Shown one piece after another: positions 1 through 8,857 of a DNA stretch of 60,786 nucleotides (the stretch's first letter is position 1; the number at the start of each line of letters is the position of its first letter). Under the pieces are notes generated by a model. The model had not been told where the DNA came from and did not search any database. It saw only the letters and a list, made by a program, of their open reading frames with translations. Both the position numbers and the translations under genes were made by a program. The DNA comes from Cyanobium sp. C1_MAG_00004. GTDB taxonomy: Bacteria > Cyanobacteriota > Cyanobacteriia > PCC-6307 > Cyanobiaceae. Where the stretch lies: assembly GCA_027486935.1 (NCBI GenBank), contig JAIXOF010000129.1:1-60786 (forward strand), written 5' to 3'.

Positions 1-1
1 A

Positions 2-73
<72 letters not shown>

Positions 74-83
74 GTGTGGTGGA

Positions 84-165
84 TGGGCCGGGTTGGATTT
101 GAACCAACGTAGGCAGAGCCAGCGGATTTACAGTCCGCCCCCATTAACCACTCGGGCACCGACCC
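84..165 (-). tRNA. tRNA-Tyr (GTA)
   Basis: On the minus strand this is a class II tRNA with a long variable arm. The acceptor stem is GGGTCGG/CCGGCCC, the anticodon loop CTGTAAA gives anticodon GTA, and the T loop reads GGTTCAAATCC. CCA is not encoded. It precedes tRNA-Thr in the direction of transcription. Confidence 0.95.
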
Positions 166-227
166 GAACCACACCGCAAGAACTTACCAGCAGGGGTGTC
201 CTTGGCTTCCCTGCCTACGATGGCCCC

Positions 228-668
228 ATGCGCGTGCTGCTTCTCAACGGGCCCAACCTCAACCTGCTGGGGCAGAGGGAGCCCGGGGTCTATGGCGCCC
301 AGACCCTGGCCCAGATCGAGGCCGATCTGCAGCAGCAGGCCGCTGCCCTTGAGGTGGAGCTGGAGGCCTTTCAGAGCAACCACGAGGGCGCCCTGGTGGA
401 CCGCATTCACGGGGCCCGGGCCGAGGTGGACGGCATCTTGATCAATGCCGGCGCCCTCACCCACACCTCGATCGCCCTGCGCGACGCCCTGCTGGGGGTG
501 GCGATCCCGTTCGTCGAACTGCACCTGAGCAACGTGCACGCCCGCGAGCCCTTTCGCCATCAGTCGTACCTGGCCGACAAGGCCCTGGGCGTGGTCAGCG
601 GTTTTGGCCCCACCAGCTATCGGCTGGCCTTTCAGGGGCTGGTGACCCACCTGCGGCACCAGCTGTGA
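228..668 (+). CDS. aroQ: 3-dehydroquinate dehydratase, type II
   Basis: Catalyses reversible dehydration of 3-dehydroquinate to 3-dehydroshikimate in the shikimate pathway. The 146-residue product has the normal length of the small dodecameric type II enzyme. It opens with the family signature [18 protein letters not shown] and carries the catalytic QSNHEG segment, [10 protein letters not shown], and the VELHLSN substrate-lid motif. The ATG at 228 is chosen because the signature begins directly after it; the longer reading from 93 runs through the tRNA-Tyr gene. Its stop overlaps the start of miaE, so the two are probably translationally coupled. Confidence 0.96.
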   Translation: MRVLLLNGPNLNLLGQREPGVYGAQTLAQIEADLQQQAAALEVELEAFQSNHEGALVDRIHGARAEVDGILINAGALTHTSIALRDALLGVAIPFVELHLSNVHAREPFRHQSYLADKALGVVSGFGPTSYRLAFQGLVTHLRHQL

Positions 669-1351
669 CGGCAACCGTGGTGAGCCCGATGGCTGTGACG
701 CAGGCGGCTGTGGCCCGGGTCAAGTGGCTGGCGGCCCCCACCAGCGGCGCCTGGCTGGCCGCGGCCTGCGCACGCCCCGACCTGCTGCTGATCGACCATG
801 CCCACTGCGAGCGCAAGGCCGCCGGTGTGGCCCTGCAACTGATGTTCAGATACCCCAGCGACATGGGCCTGGCCCAGGTCCTGAGCCCCCTGGCCCGCGA
901 AGAGCTGGAGCACTTTGAGCTGGTGCTCCAGCTGCTCGAGCGCCGCGGCATCGCCCTGCGGCCCCTGCCCGCCCCCGCCTACGGGGCCGCCCTGGCCAAG
1001 GCCGTGCGCCGCGACGAACCGGCACGCCTGCTCGACAGCCTGCTGGTGGCCGGGCTGATCGAAGCCCGCAGCCATGAGCGCATGGCGCTGCTGGCGGCCG
1101 ATGGACCCGACCCCGAGCTGCGTGCGTTGTACGGCGAGCTGCTGGCCAGCGAAGCACGCCACTTCGGCCTGTACTGGGTGCTGGCCGAAGAGCGCTACGG
1201 CCGCGAGCTCACCACGGCGCGGCTACAGGAGCTGGCGGTGGTGGAAACCGAGGCATTGGCCGGGGATTGCGAGAGCCCTGAGCAGGTGCGCATGCACTCT
1301 GGCGGCATCGATCAACCAGGTTGCAATCAGAAAGTGAAGAAAACTTTTTGA
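665..1351 (+). CDS. miaE: tRNA-(ms2io6A37) hydroxylase MiaE
   Basis: A di-iron monooxygenase that hydroxylates the isopentenyl group of 2-methylthio-N6-isopentenyladenosine at position 37 of tRNAs. The ferritin-like four-helix fold shows as EREE-type metal ligand segments: [10 protein letters not shown] near residue 45, [17 protein letters not shown] and [14 protein letters not shown] at 665 overlaps the aroQ stop; an in-frame ATG at 689 is a reasonable alternative, since the first eight residues look non-conserved. The last 30 residues are lysine- and glutamine-rich and extend past the fold. It converges on frp with about 30 bases between. Confidence 0.9.
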   Translation: MTATVVSPMAVTQAAVARVKWLAAPTSGAWLAAACARPDLLLIDHAHCERKAAGVALQLMFRYPSDMGLAQVLSPLAREELEHFELVLQLLERRGIALRPLPAPAYGAALAKAVRRDEPARLLDSLLVAGLIEARSHERMALLAADGPDPELRALYGELLASEARHFGLYWVLAEERYGRELTTARLQELAVVETEALAGDCESPEQVRMHSGGIDQPGCNQKVKKTF

Positions 1352-1383
1352 ACTGTGTCGGCGAACTGAGCGATCCTTTGCTT

Positions 1384-1719
1384 CTAGAAGCGTGACATCG
1401 CCGCAATCTTGGCGAGTTTCTCATCATCGAGGCCGGCCAGTTCATCAAGGGCTAAGAGGTTGTCTTTGACCAAGCTGGCAAACACAAACAGAATGCCTTC
1501 GACGCGAAAATCAAAGCGGCCTTCAATCGTGTGCCGTTCGATGCTGAGAAAATCGTGCAGCTCCCATACGGATTCTGCGTTGCTCAATGTTTCTGACTTG
1601 GTGCGAATCGTTTGCACCAATTGATCGATGCTGCGGCCGTAGGCCTGATCAAAAGCAGTGCGAGCCACGACCTGCTCGCTGTCGCTCCAGCCATCGAGGG
1701 TTCCATCTCTCATGGGCAT
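1384..1719 (-). CDS. frp: Fluorescence recovery protein (FRP)
   Basis: Small all-helical protein that binds the red active form of orange carotenoid protein, speeds its return to the orange form and detaches it from the phycobilisome. The 111-residue sequence holds the family core VWELHDFLSIERH followed by the GILFVFASLVKDNL helix. Trp52, His55, Asp56 and Arg62 correspond to Trp50, His53, Asp54 and Arg60 of the Synechocystis protein, which form the dimer and OCP-binding surface. It is the last gene of the ocp-crtW-frp set, 21 bases after crtW, and this context strongly supports the call. Confidence 0.9.
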   Translation of the reverse strand: MPMRDGTLDGWSDSEQVVARTAFDQAYGRSIDQLVQTIRTKSETLSNAESVWELHDFLSIERHTIEGRFDFRVEGILFVFASLVKDNLLALDELAGLDDEKLAKIAAMSRF

Positions 1720-1740
1720 TGGGCTGCGCTGTAACTGACG

Positions 1741-2508
1741 CTACCGGGATGGACCGGGCAGCGCGAGTGCCCTTGCGCTGCTCCTGGCCCCGGGCAAGGC
1801 GAACCAGGGAAGCTCAGGATGGTCGTGGTGTTCACAGTGGTATCCGAAATGAAAGCAGGCCACCAGTGACAGCCAAGGGGGGAGATCGAGGCTGTCGGCA
1901 TGCAGGCGCCCCTCCGGTTCGCGTTGGTTCCGGTGGGGTAGGTAGGTGCCCACCACAAACAGCTGCAGGGAACTGAGCAGCAACGGCAGCGTGGCGAACA
2001 GCAACACGTTGAGCCAGGCGGCCTGAGTGACAGGTGTGAAGCACGCGGCCAGCAATGCCCAGCCGGCAACGAGACCCACCATCTGGGCGGGAGTGAGATA
2101 GCCCGCCATGAACTGCCGATACCAACCCAAGATTCCACCGGTTAGTCCCGATGGGAAATCGGGATCAAGCTCGCTGGCCGTGGCCTGGTGGTGACGTTGG
2201 TGGTTGGTTTTGCAGCGCTGATAGGGCAGGGCGGCATAGAGCAGCAGAACCACCGCCCCCAGTCGATCGTTGTGCTGGCGCTCACCTGGCCAGAGGGCGC
2301 CGTGCATGGCGTCGTGGGCGACGATGAACAGGCCGGTCTGGAGCTCTGTTCTAACCAGCACTGCTGCGCTCAGACCCCACCAGGGCAGATGCCTGCAGTC
2401 GAGGTTCACAAAGATCAGCAGTGTGGCAAGCCAGGAGAGCACCAAGCCTGCACTGATGGCCAGCCCCAGATGGCCTCGAGATCTGAGGCCAGCGGTAGCC
2501 CTGCTCAA
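1741..2508 (-). CDS. crtW: Beta-carotene ketolase CrtW
   Basis: Membrane di-iron 4-ketolase that adds keto groups to beta-carotene rings, giving echinenone or canthaxanthin. The fatty-acid-desaturase-like histidine boxes are present: HDAMHG (65-70), HQRHH (103-107) and HCEHH (224-228), with hydrophobic segments between. The 255-residue length is normal. The start codon overlaps the ocp stop by four bases, so both are made from one mRNA. In this position the enzyme would supply the ketocarotenoid that OCP needs for light activation. Confidence 0.93.
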   Translation of the reverse strand: MSRATAGLRSRGHLGLAISAGLVLSWLATLLIFVNLDCRHLPWWGLSAAVLVRTELQTGLFIVAHDAMHGALWPGERQHNDRLGAVVLLLYAALPYQRCKTNHQRHHQATASELDPDFPSGLTGGILGWYRQFMAGYLTPAQMVGLVAGWALLAACFTPVTQAAWLNVLLFATLPLLLSSLQLFVVGTYLPHRNQREPEGRLHADSLDLPPWLSLVACFHFGYHCEHHDHPELPWFALPGARSSARALALPGPSR

Positions 2509-3458
2509 CGGGCGTATTGGAGCAGTTCGCTGGGGGAGGCGAGCAGATCGATGGCCACGAAGTAGATCTTGCCCTCGGGATTGAGCAGGAAACGCCAGGC
2601 CACATTCATGCCGACGCCGGCGCCGAACCAGGGGGTCTGGACCTTGCCAGTGACCTTGATCTGGGTGAAGCCGTCACCGGCCGGTTCCTCGACACCACGC
2701 TCGGGAATCAGCCGGAGGTTTTGGCAGTCCTCGCGGAAGAAGCGCAGGATGGCATCGGTCCCGACGATGGGCTTCTTGAAGGGGGGTTGCAGCGCCCCGT
2801 CGCGCATGAACAGCTCGATCAGGTTGTCGAAATCGTTGGCATTCAGCAGATCCATGTACTGGCTGACAGTGGGGTTGCTGATGCCCAAGATTGTCACTGC
2901 CTGTCGCAGCTCGAGCGGTGTGGGAGGGGTCACCGGTTCGGCCATGCGCTGGGATTCACCCTTCTTGGGATCAAATCCCATGTCGACCACGAAATTGCGC
3001 AGGAGTGTGATCTGCTGGCCCTGCTCCACAGACTTCACGCTGCTGAGCACGGCCAGGGCATTGGGAGAGAGCTGATACCCTTCGGGAATCGGGGCCACAA
3101 TGCCCTGGTTCATCCATTCGCCTAACTGATACCAGAAGCCGAGCTTGATGTTGGTCGACCAGATCGAATAGCTGCGGCTGATGGGGGTGTCGGCCCGGTT
3201 GGCCAGATCGCACATCGTCTGGCTCTGCTGGGCAAAACTCATCGCCTTGATCTCATTGAGCGTGCGCTCAGCAAATTGCATGCTGGCTGCCCCCAGCGCT
3301 GCAACCGTGATCGTTCTGCCCATTTCGAGGTAGGCGTACCAGATCAGGGCCAGCTGGTCTTCGGCACTCAGGCGTTCAAAACGGGCCGTGATCGCGGGGA
3401 CCACATCTGCGGTCCTTGTGTTGGGAAAGATCTGCGAGGCCTTGTCGAGCGTAAACAT
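2505..3458 (-). CDS. ocp: Orange carotenoid protein (OCP)
   Basis: Blue-green-light photoreceptor and quencher of phycobilisome energy; it binds one ketocarotenoid across two domains. At 317 residues it matches the full-length protein: an all-helical N-terminal domain with IFPNT and ADTPISR segments, a linker around 165-190, and a C-terminal NTF2-like domain with LNANDFDNLIELF and TGKVQTPWFG. Carotenoid-contact or interface residues are conserved: Tyr43 (Synechocystis Tyr44), Trp109 (Trp110), Arg154 (Arg155) and Tyr201. The very high similarity to OCP1 plus adjacent frp argues for a photoactive OCP1. It is the first gene of the operon; no clear promoter was identified upstream. Confidence 0.97.
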   Translation of the reverse strand: MFTLDKASQIFPNTRTADVVPAITARFERLSAEDQLALIWYAYLEMGRTITVAALGAASMQFAERTLNEIKAMSFAQQSQTMCDLANRADTPISRSYSIWSTNIKLGFWYQLGEWMNQGIVAPIPEGYQLSPNALAVLSSVKSVEQGQQITLLRNFVVDMGFDPKKGESQRMAEPVTPPTPLELRQAVTILGISNPTVSQYMDLLNANDFDNLIELFMRDGALQPPFKKPIVGTDAILRFFREDCQNLRLIPERGVEEPAGDGFTQIKVTGKVQTPWFGAGVGMNVAWRFLLNPEGKIYFVAIDLLASPSELLQYAR

Positions 3459-3605
3459 CGGAACTCGCTTTTGTAAAAGATTGTTTCATTAACCTAGCCT
3501 AGTGCCGGCAGCATCAGGTAAAGGATCGCTCTTTGCTGCAGTTCTGCTGGGGCTCTGGCGGCGCGAAGCCCTCCTGCGCCTGCAACCCGTCGGCCTGGGT
3601 TCCGC

Positions 3606-4586
3606 TTAAGAACGCTGCCGCCGCAGCAGGGCCCGTTCGGACGGATCGGCCAGGGCCATCACGCCGATGGCGATGGCGATGCCGATTGCGTTGGCCTGCA
3701 GCCGCTTGTCGGCCATCAGCAGCAGGGTGCCGTCCTGGCTGTTGAACAGCACGATCGTGGCGGTCAGCAGCAGCACGAACAGGGCCGGGTGGCCATGGCG
3801 GATCGCCACCAGAACCGTGACCAGTCCCAGGGCGATGGCAGGGATCTGCAGCGGCAGCGCCGGCGGCAGCGCCAGGGCCAGCAGATGCACCAGCAGCACG
3901 CCGGCGATGCTCCCCAGGGACCGGTGCAGGGTGGGCTTCCAGCCCTCCTTGACGAAGGGGCGCAGCACCACAAACGGGGTCAGAATCAGCCACAGCCCCG
4001 TGGTGTGCCAGTGGTGGGCCAGGGCGATCGGGGTGGTCAGCAGGGCGGTCACCGCCAGCAGGGCGCCGTAGGCCAGGCTGCGCCGCCAGCTGTGCTGAAC
4101 GGCCATGGCCGGCTGAGCGTTCGCGGGCACCAGGGTCATGAACCATCCCTGCACCAGCGTCGTCAGTGCGCAGCTGAGCAGCAGCAGGCCGGCCAACCTG
4201 GCCAGCAGGCCGGTGGAGACCGGTTGCGGCAGCGGCAGGGTGGTGAGCACCATGATCAGGCTCACCCCCAGCAACCAATAGGCGGGCTGCTGCTGCCAGC
4301 GCACCGCCAGACCCAGCAGCACCGCGGTCATGGCCATCAGTGCCGTTGCCGCCACGACATTGTTCTGGCTCAACACCGCTGGCACCGACAGCAGGGCCAG
4401 GGCAGCGCCGCCCGCTAGGGCCTGGCGCCAGCCCACGCGCACGCACGCCACCAGGGCGGCCAGGCTGGCCAGGCTTAGCACAGGGGCGGCAGCGGGCAGT
4501 CCCAGGTGCCTGGCGAGCAGCCCGGGCACCACCAGGCAGACCAGCCCGATGACGACCTGGAGCCCCAGCCGTACACGCCGGCTCAT
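3606..4586 (-). CDS. FUSC-like integral membrane protein
   Basis: A 326-residue protein of two blocks of about five or six hydrophobic helices separated by a polar stretch near residues 170-180 (NAQPAMAVQHSWRRSLAYG). The second block, with TTGLWLILTPFVVLRPFVKEG, resembles the C-terminal half of FUSC/YccS aromatic-acid efflux proteins, where a similar polar loop precedes the repeated helices. The cytoplasmic domain of full-size members is missing. Its start overlaps the mtnD stop by four bases, so it is co-transcribed with methionine salvage. The substrate cannot be inferred. Confidence 0.65.
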   Translation of the reverse strand: MSRRVRLGLQVVIGLVCLVVPGLLARHLGLPAAAPVLSLASLAALVACVRVGWRQALAGGAALALLSVPAVLSQNNVVAATALMAMTAVLLGLAVRWQQQPAYWLLGVSLIMVLTTLPLPQPVSTGLLARLAGLLLLSCALTTLVQGWFMTLVPANAQPAMAVQHSWRRSLAYGALLAVTALLTTPIALAHHWHTTGLWLILTPFVVLRPFVKEGWKPTLHRSLGSIAGVLLVHLLALALPPALPLQIPAIALGLVTVLVAIRHGHPALFVLLLTATIVLFNSQDGTLLLMADKRLQANAIGIAIAIGVMALADPSERALLRRQRS

Positions 4587-5194
4587 GCCGTTGCTTGCTG
4601 CAGCTGGCGTTGCTGCTGTTGCAGTTGGTCGAGCCTGGGATAGCGATCGGCGATGGGGTCGCCGCTGAAGCTCGCCACCCAGCCCTCGCTGTTGTTGAAG
4701 AAACGCAGCGCGCAGAACCGGGGCTCCGGCCCCATGTCGAACCAGTGGCGGGTGCCGGCTGGCACGTCGATCCAGTCGTTCTGCTCGCAGATCAGCTGCA
4801 GCACCTCGTCGCCGAGGTGCAGGCAGAACAGGCCACAGCCTTCGACAAAGAACCGAACTTCGTCCTCGCTGTGGGTGTGTTCCGCCAGAAATTTCTGCCG
4901 CAGTGCCACCCGATCGGGGTGATCCGGCGTCATGCGGATCGCATCAACGGTGCCATAGCCGCCGTTCTGCTGGACCCGGGCGATTTCGGGCGCGTAGGCC
5001 GCCAGAATCGATGCCTGGTCGGCGTCAGGGGCGAGCTGGGTCTGGGCAGGCCAGCGGTCAAAGGCGATTCCCCGCTGTGCCAGTTCCCGTTGAATCACGT
5101 CACCGTCGCTGGTCTGCAGGACGGGCATGGGCCGAACAGGCCCATCGTTCTGGTGGGTGTAAAGCGCCAGATGACTCACCGGTCGCCAATGCAT
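4583..5194 (-). CDS. mtnD: Acireductone dioxygenase
   Basis: Cupin enzyme of the methionine salvage pathway that oxidises acireductone, with Fe2+, to formate and the keto acid precursor of methionine. The metal motif is visible as EHTHSEDEVRFFVEG, giving two histidines and a glutamate, with a further histidine in PAGTRHWFDMG. At 203 residues it is typical, though the first 25 residues look variable and the true start could be a little inside. It forms a two-gene unit with the FUSC-like gene downstream. No other salvage gene is in the window. Confidence 0.92.
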   Translation of the reverse strand: MHWRPVSHLALYTHQNDGPVRPMPVLQTSDGDVIQRELAQRGIAFDRWPAQTQLAPDADQASILAAYAPEIARVQQNGGYGTVDAIRMTPDHPDRVALRQKFLAEHTHSEDEVRFFVEGCGLFCLHLGDEVLQLICEQNDWIDVPAGTRHWFDMGPEPRFCALRFFNNSEGWVASFSGDPIADRYPRLDQLQQQQRQLQQATA

Positions 5195-5245
5195 CCGTTG
5201 CGATGCAATCTAGGGACACCTGATGTGCCTGGGGAATCAGCTGCC

Positions 5246-6022
5246 GTGACCGCGATCGACTGGTTGTCTCTGCTTCATCCGGTGCTGGTGATGCTGTTCG
5301 TCTACCCGGTGGTAGGTGCCACGGTGCGCCTCGGCATCCTGGTGCGCGAACAGCGTCTTGGCATCACCCGTCAACCGGCCAAGGTCATGGCTGAGCACAG
5401 CGACCACGGCCGCTGGATGACCGGCGGCGTGGTGGTGGCGGTGCTGATCGCCTTGCTCTATTCATTCCTGAGCAAGTTCAGTGCCGATCCAGCCGCCTTT
5501 GCCGGCGGGGTGCCGCGCCTGGCGCTGCTGGGGTTGGTGGCGGCGGGGGCGTTGGTGAGCCTGGTGGCCCTGTGGCGGGTGCGGCGCCCCCTGTGGCGAG
5601 GCACCTTTGCCTTGTTGTGCTGGGCAGCCCTACTGGGCCTGGGCAGTCAGGGTGAGATCTGGCGCCTGTCAGACAACCCGTTGAGCGCCAGTTTCTGGGC
5701 CTCCCATTACTGGGCCGGAATTTTGCTCACCGGCTTGCTGTTGGGCACCACCGCCGCCCGGCCCGAGATCCAGCGAACCCTGCGGCTGCGGCGCCTGCAC
5801 GTCAGTGCAGCGGTGCTGACCGCGCTGTTGCTGGCGGTGATGGCGATCACCGGCAGCCGGGATCTGCTCGAGATCCCCCTGAGCTGGCAGAAGCCGGCGG
5901 TGTTTCGCTGTGATTTCAAGGCCCGGCGTTGTCCGCTGCCGGAGGATGCGCAGGGTTCGCTTGTTGCACCAGGCTCCTCTGGCCTGCTGCCAGGGGCCGG
6001 GGCCGACGCAGCAGGCGCTTGA
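5246..6022 (+). CDS. DUF4079 family membrane protein
   Basis: A 258-residue cyanobacterial membrane protein of unknown role with about six or seven hydrophobic helices. The family-like opening LLHPVLVMLFVYPVVGATVRLG follows a GTG at 5246; the reading frame stays open to 4595 upstream, but that part lies opposite mtnD and is rejected. Histidines in SFWASHYWAGILL and LHVSAAVL could bind a cofactor, which is speculation. The polar tail after about residue 225 overlaps the 3' end of the convergent glycosyltransferase gene by 107 bases and may be a poorly conserved extension. Confidence 0.75.
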   Translation: MTAIDWLSLLHPVLVMLFVYPVVGATVRLGILVREQRLGITRQPAKVMAEHSDHGRWMTGGVVVAVLIALLYSFLSKFSADPAAFAGGVPRLALLGLVAAGALVSLVALWRVRRPLWRGTFALLCWAALLGLGSQGEIWRLSDNPLSASFWASHYWAGILLTGLLLGTTAARPEIQRTLRLRRLHVSAAVLTALLLAVMAITGSRDLLEIPLSWQKPAVFRCDFKARRCPLPEDAQGSLVAPGSSGLLPGAGADAAGA

Positions 6023-8096
6023 TCAGCGCCAGCAGGGCCTGCCATTCGCCGGTGGCCTGGCGCTGCTGCCAGCAGCCCGGCCGGCAGAACAGCCACCGCT
6101 GGAGCTGTTCCAGTTGCGGTTGCTGCCCTGCCGACCAGAGCACGCTGATGCGCATGTGACCCGATCGGCAGGTCTGGTTTGGCACGCCCTGCTCTGGCAC
6201 GATCTGGCCCCGCAGGGTTGCCACCGTCTGCTCCTGTGGGCTGCGCAGCTGAACCAGGACAGCAGACGACAGGGCTGCCCGATCCGGGGCTGCCAGCTGC
6301 AGATCGGCACCGCGTTCGCTGATCGCCTCAACGGGGGTGCAGAGGCTTGAACCGTCGTTGCGGCTGAAGGCAGCCTGCAGGGGGGCGGCCAGCCAGGGCA
6401 CCGGTTCGGGGTCGGCGCTGTCCCAGCAGGCCCGCAGGGACACCAGCAACCCCAGCAGGGTCAGCAGGCACCAGACCAGCCCCAGCTGCAGGTCGGGCCT
6501 GGGTTCAAGACCGGCACTGGCGTTGCTGAGGGCCCCGCTCAGCCGCAGCAGATTCAGCCCCTGCAGCGTCAGCAGCACCAGCAGCGGCGCCACCAACAGC
6601 CACGAGGCGCCGCCGCGGCTGCGGGGCTGCTGTTTGGGCGTGATGCGAAAACCGCCAAACCACCCCACCAGGCTGGTGAGCACCGTGGTGGCCAGGGGGA
6701 CGGTCAGTGCCCAGCTCGGCAGCTCGCTGAGCAGGGCATGGCGGCTGCGGCGGTTGAGCCAGCCCACGCTCAGCAGCAGTGACAGCCACAGGGGCAGCAG
6801 CTGGGTCATCACCCCTGGGCCGCTGATGTTGATCGGCACCACCCCCAACAGTCCATAACTGAGGGGCATCAGCAACACCAGCAGCCGCGGCAGGGTGCTC
6901 AGCCAATGCAGGCACCCCTCGAGCAGGGCCAGCCGCTGCGCCGGCCCCAGGCCGCCCTGGCGCAGGGGGCCCTGGGGCAGGCGCAGGCTCTGCAGGGTGC
7001 CGGCGGCCCAGCGCTGGCGCTGGCGCACGAAATCGAGCAGGGTTTCGGCCGCCAAGCCTGCGCTCAGGGGTTCCCCCAGGTAGCGCACCCGCCAGCCCCG
7101 GCCCAGCAGGGCGATGCCGGTCACAAAGTCTTCGGACAGGGCGGCTTCAACAAACCCGCCCACCTGATCGAGGGCCTGGCGCCGGGCCACAAAGGACGTG
7201 CCGGCGCAGACCACCGCACCCCAGGCACTGCGCACCGGTTCGATCCAGCGGTAGAAGTTGTCCTCGTCGGGCAGCATCCATCGCTCCATCGCCAGGTTGC
7301 GCAACAGCGGATCGGCGTTGAAGAACACCTGGGGGGTCTGCACCAGGCCCACATCCGGCTCCAGCAGAAGGCCGACTGTGCGCTCCAGAAACTGCCGCTG
7401 GGGCACAAAGTCGGCATCAAACACCGCCACCAGTTCGCCATTGCTGGCCGCCAGGCCGGCGTTGAGGTTGCCGGCCTTGGCATGGTGCCGCTCGCTGCGG
7501 CTCAGGTAGCGGCAGCCATGGCGCTCGGCCAGTTCGCGCACCTCGGGCCGGGCGCTGTCGTCGAGCACCCACACGGTGGTGTGGGGGTAGCTCAGGCCAC
7601 TGCAGCCCAGCAGGCAGCGCCCCAGCACCGCCAGGGGCTCGCCGCAGGTGGGCACCAGTACGGCGACGTGGGGGCGCCAGTCGCTCGCCTGCCAGTGGGC
7701 CTGAGCGGCATCGGCGGCGCGGCGCCCGTCGTCAAAGCGGCGCCAGCTCAGCAGCAACGGCAGCAGGCCGGCCAGCAGCAGCCAGGCCTCAGCCAGCAGC
7801 AGCAGCCAGCTCAGGCCAGTGCTCAGCGCCGTTGCGCGGTTGAGGCTGGCCGTCACCCGCCAGTGCAGGTAGCCCAGGGTCAGCGCCACCAGTGCCAGCA
7901 GCACGCTGCGGCGGGCCCAGGGGCCATAGCTCGCTTCGGGCCGGCGACTTACCAGCGCGATCAGCAGCAGCAGCAGCCAGGGCCAGATCAACGACACCCA
8001 GATCAACGTCATCGAGATCAACGACAAGGGGCTCGGCAGCGATCGCGAGACCCTGTCACCGTAGAAAGAGGCCAGTGGCAGGACCGCCGATGGCAA
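5916..8096 (-). CDS. Cellulose-synthase-like family 2 glycosyltransferase
   Basis: Membrane glycosyltransferase expected to polymerise glucose from UDP-glucose and export the chain. Four helices precede a cytosolic GT2 domain with all processive-synthase motifs: DD at 179-180, DAD at 227-229, ED at 322-323 and QRQRW at 359-363. More helices follow, and the last 150 residues have a PilZ-like RxxxR-poor beta region, so c-di-GMP control is uncertain. The first ATG (8096) lies inside the divergent cobI start; Met29 (8012) is a likely alternative that leaves room for both promoters. No bcsB, bcsC or bcsZ homologue lies nearby. Confidence 0.85.
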   Translation of the reverse strand: MPSAVLPLASFYGDRVSRSLPSPLSLISMTLIWVSLIWPWLLLLLIALVSRRPEASYGPWARRSVLLALVALTLGYLHWRVTASLNRATALSTGLSWLLLLAEAWLLLAGLLPLLLSWRRFDDGRRAADAAQAHWQASDWRPHVAVLVPTCGEPLAVLGRCLLGCSGLSYPHTTVWVLDDSARPEVRELAERHGCRYLSRSERHHAKAGNLNAGLAASNGELVAVFDADFVPQRQFLERTVGLLLEPDVGLVQTPQVFFNADPLLRNLAMERWMLPDEDNFYRWIEPVRSAWGAVVCAGTSFVARRQALDQVGGFVEAALSEDFVTGIALLGRGWRVRYLGEPLSAGLAAETLLDFVRQRQRWAAGTLQSLRLPQGPLRQGGLGPAQRLALLEGCLHWLSTLPRLLVLLMPLSYGLLGVVPINISGPGVMTQLLPLWLSLLLSVGWLNRRSRHALLSELPSWALTVPLATTVLTSLVGWFGGFRITPKQQPRSRGGASWLLVAPLLVLLTLQGLNLLRLSGALSNASAGLEPRPDLQLGLVWCLLTLLGLLVSLRACWDSADPEPVPWLAAPLQAAFSRNDGSSLCTPVEAISERGADLQLAAPDRAALSSAVLVQLRSPQEQTVATLRGQIVPEQGVPNQTCRSGHMRISVLWSAGQQPQLEQLQRWLFCRPGCWQQRQATGEWQALLALIKRLLRRPRPLAAGQRSLVQQANPAHPPAADNAGP

Positions 8097-8857
8097 TCAG
8101 CAAGGGCCAGCCCGGTCTGACCCTGGTGGGGGTGGGTCCCGGTGACCCCCAGCTGCTCACGGTCGCTGCGGTGCAGGCCATTGAGGCCGCCACGGTGGTG
8201 GCTTACCCGGTGGCCCGCGAGGGTGCCGCCGGCATGGCTGCCACCATCGCCGCTCCCTGGATCGGGGCAGCGCAGCAGCGACTGCCGCTGCTGTTCCCGA
8301 TGGTGAGCGAGGCCGCGCCGCGGGTCAGCGCCTGGCGGGCGGCTGCTGCGGCCCTAGCCGCCCAAGTGGCCGCTGGCCAGCAGGTGGTGCTGCTGTGCGA
8401 GGGCGATGCGTCGCTGTTTGCCAGCTGCAGCTACGTGCTGCTGGCCATGGCCGAGCGGCACCCTGACTGCCCGGTGCGGGTGATCCCGGGGATCACCTCG
8501 GTGGCGGCCGCGGCCGCAGCGGGCGCCTTTCCCCTGGCCTTGCAGGGCGAGGGGCTGCTGATTCGCCCAACCCCCGAGACCGCTCAAGAGCTGCAAGCCC
8601 TGCTGGACTGGGCGGCGGGCACCGGGGGAGCTGGTGTGTCGGCCCAGACCACCCTGGCCCTGCTCAAGTTGGGCCATCGCTGGGATTGGGTGCGGCCGCT
8701 GCTGGAGGCGCGGGGTCTGCTGGATCAGGCGTTGTTTGCCCAGCGGGTGGGCTGGCCCGAGCAGCTGCTGGCGCCCGCTGCGGCGGTGCCGGCCAGCGAA
8801 CAGCCCTACTTCTCGCTGCTGCTGATCCGCCTGGGCTGGCCGTCGGTGCTGCCCTGA
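8090..8857 (+). CDS. cobI: Precorrin-2 C20-methyltransferase
   Basis: Transfers a methyl group from SAM to C20 of precorrin-2 (or cobalt-factor II) in corrin synthesis. The 255-residue protein has the tetrapyrrole methylase fold: LVGVGPGDPQLLTVAAVQAI at the N-terminus, AYPVARE, the central VVLLCEGDASLFAS glycine loop, and VIPGITSVAAAAAAG. The ATG at 8090 fits the conserved start. Its 3' end overlaps the convergent dus gene by 52 bases. No other cobalamin gene is adjacent; the ecfT gene at 12.95 kb belongs to a family that includes cobalt transporters. Confidence 0.92.
   Translation: MAISKGQPGLTLVGVGPGDPQLLTVAAVQAIEAATVVAYPVAREGAAGMAATIAAPWIGAAQQRLPLLFPMVSEAAPRVSAWRAAAAALAAQVAAGQQVVLLCEGDASLFASCSYVLLAMAERHPDCPVRVIPGITSVAAAAAAGAFPLALQGEGLLIRPTPETAQELQALLDWAAGTGGAGVSAQTTLALLKLGHRWDWVRPLLEARGLLDQALFAQRVGWPEQLLAPAAAVPASEQPYFSLLLIRLGWPSVLP

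Noticed and set aside
4595-5245. A long upstream extension of the DUF4079 protein
   Set aside because: It lies opposite mtnD, which has intact cupin metal motifs. The GTG at 5246 gives the normal family start.
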